From contig OZ026567.1 in the NCBI GenBank assembly GCA_964020155.1, forward strand, positions 4,082,350 through 4,124,849: a stretch of DNA of 42,500 nucleotides. Reading direction: 5' to 3'. Below are positions 41,032-42,500 of this stretch, in pieces; the stretch's first letter is position 1, and each line of letters opens with the position of its first letter. The notes under the pieces are model-generated. The model saw only the letters and a list, made by a program, of their open reading frames with translations. It was not told where the DNA came from and did not search any database. This stretch comes from Chondrilla cf. caribensis (Eukaryota > Porifera > Demospongiae > Chondrillida > Chondrillidae). Position numbers and translations under genes: made by a program.

Positions 41032-41734
41032 TTATGATGATTGTGACTCAATCTTGGAGATGGGTACATTACGTACTGTGTACATCTGACTGTGCATGTT
41101 GTCTGTGCGTGAGAATGTGGTCGGTATAACCTGGTACAGGTGGGTGGGTGAGGGGTAGGTCCTCGGTACATAGCGAATACATGAATTGAACTGGTTGCTG
41201 GTTTCCTTACACTCGCGATACTTGTCTTGCAAGCATCAGAGATACCTGAGATGGGAAGAGAGAGCACTGCAGTAGGATACACATAATGCAGATATGAATG
41301 CATGCAGCCATAAACAGACACACACAAACACACACACACACACACACATGCACACACACACACACACGCACACACGCATGCACACACACACAAACAGCAC
41401 ACACGCACACACACACGCGCGCACACACACACACCACACGCACGCACGCACACACACACACACACACACTCACCACACACACACACACATACGTGTGCAC
41501 GCGCACACACACACACGCACACACACACACACACACAGCACGCACACACACGCACTCCAAACTCTGAGCATACAGGAGTAGACAGGAATAAATTACCTGT
41601 TCTGGAAGTGGACATGCAATAATGAGCTGATCTTCGTCGCTATAGTAACTAGTAGCCAGCTGACGTACACTATCAAAATCCTGCACTATCGATGTCTGCA
41701 CAAGGGAGTGGATACACAACTTGGAGTACATTAG
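41032..41734 (-). CDS. Unrecognised protein, last two exons
   Basis: Minus-strand exons 41734-41597 (46 codons, acceptor CACACAG, donor CAG|GTAATT, phase 0 on both sides) and 41220-41032 (62 codons plus TAA). The first reads LMYSKLCIHSLVQTS and LATSYYSDEDQLIIACPLPE; the second has SNQFNSCIRYVPRTYPSP and ends VPISKIESQSS. Codon pattern and matched phases suggest a real gene whose upstream exons lie beyond the window or in 41735-42500. The last-exon acceptor (GACAAG) is chosen because nearer AGs give a stop, so that boundary is unsure. No membrane segment or domain is recognised. The gene converges on the TNF exon at 40577. Confidence 0.5.
41320..41545. repeat. (CA)n array, sense (GT)n, after the donor at 41597
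   Basis: Degenerate, with many CACG and AACAGC interruptions, starting about 50 bp after the donor in transcript sense. Confidence 0.92.
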
Positions 41735-41810
41735 CTGTGTGTGAGGGTGCTGGAATCAGAAGTACATACATATAGTTGAAAAGAGGGTTGTTTGGCTAGG
41801 GAACATCTTG

Positions 41811-42188
41811 GGATAAGTCCAATGGAATTCTCTAGCCATAGAAATTTTATTGCACCAAGCGTTTTCAGCAGCTGATTGCTGTCTTTGTCAGTGGTATGAT
41901 ATATGGTATACAGTGAAATCTTGCTAATCCGACACCTCTATAATCCAACATTCTCTCTAACCAACCATTATATGAGGTACAGTCACCATACATGAGTATG
42001 GTAAGAGGCACTCCATAATCCAACAACCTCCTAATCCAACATTATTATCAGGTTCCATTGAGTGTCGGATTAGAGAGGTTTCACTGCATATGGATATACA
42101 TGGTATACCACTGACAAAGGCAGAAGTCAGCTGAAACGCTTGGTGCAATAAAATTTCTATGGCTAGAGATGTCCATTGAACTTATCCA
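41811..42188. mobile_element. Long inverted-repeat element carrying a MITE at its centre
   Basis: Arms 41811-41910 and 42087-42188 are near-perfect inverted copies sharing CTAGCCATAGAAATTTTATT, GCACCAAGCGTTT and CTTTGTCAGTGGTAT. The pogo-like MITE copy D occupies the loop exactly. The arms carry no gene. Confidence 0.85.
41911..42086. mobile_element. pogo-like MITE, copy D (176 bp)
   Basis: CAGTGAAATCTTGCTAATCC at the left, the inverted AGAGAGGTTTCACTG-type end at the right; TA precedes the left end, CA follows the right end (decayed target site). Internally TAATCCGACA-like words recur. Confidence 0.78.
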
Positions 42189-42233
42189 CAAGTACATACA
42201 CACGTAGTTTGCATAGCATGGGACAATTTGGAG

Positions 42234-42235
<2 letters not shown>

Positions 42236-42299
<64 letters not shown>

Positions 42300-42320
42300 A
42301 CACACACGTACACACACACA

Positions 42321-42375
<55 letters not shown>

Positions 42376-42414
42376 ACACACACGCACACACACGTACACA
42401 CACACGTACACACA

Positions 42415-42484
<70 letters not shown>

Positions 42485-42500
42485 CACACACACACACACA
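42236..42500. repeat. (CA)n array with CACGTACA interruptions, to the window edge
   Basis: Regular GTACACACAC interruptions; continues beyond the window. Confidence 0.96.

Overview
This is a eukaryotic, almost certainly metazoan, nuclear genomic window. Every gene is split into short exons with GT-AG introns (about 45 bp to 2 kb), genes lie on both strands, and the families are animal ones: RCBTB, SUCLA2, AMPK gamma, TNF-type ligands and PIF/Harbinger transposons. Compact genes with very abundant (CA)n/(GT)n arrays would fit a sponge or another invertebrate, but nothing here fixes the taxon. I built the exon models by hand: reading frame continues across each listed junction and intron phases match. 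Layout, left to right: (1) 29-3143, + strand: the 3' seven exons of an RCC1-BTB-BACK gene. (2) 3256-8387, + strand: an 11-exon succinyl-CoA ligase ADP-forming beta subunit (SUCLA2), starting only 112 bp after the previous stop. (3) 8695-12426: a transposon nest. A two-gene PIF/Harbinger element (DDE transposase on +, Myb/SANT-like protein on -) lies inside a palindromic element with its own terminal inverted repeats, which abuts a pogo-like MITE. (4) 12790-20685, - strand: a complete 13-exon AMPK gamma subunit (598 aa) with a 271-residue N-terminal extension. (5) 22499-24018, + strand: a four-exon type II membrane TNF-like ligand, divergent from AMPK gamma. (6) 24019-28380: a convergent intergenic stretch rich in repeats. 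(7) 28381-34123, - strand: a gene for an unrecognised small single-pass membrane protein with a signal peptide, read from phase-compatible exons. (8) 35061-38415, + strand: a second TNF-like ligand with a TATA box, divergent from gene 7, followed by another TNF-domain terminal exon at 40075-40577 with the same intron phase. (9) 41032-41734, - strand: the last two exons of an unrecognised gene. Functionally, SUCLA2 (mitochondrial ADP/ATP-linked metabolism) and AMPK gamma (adenine-nucleotide sensing) are housekeeping genes. The two TNF genes, the extra TNF terminal exon and the membrane protein form what looks like a signalling cluster. Much of the remainder is microsatellite and minisatellite DNA. 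The dinucleotide arrays are not randomly placed: read on the sense strand, (GT)n tends to follow 5' splice sites and (CA)n tends to precede 3' splice sites, in genes on both strands.
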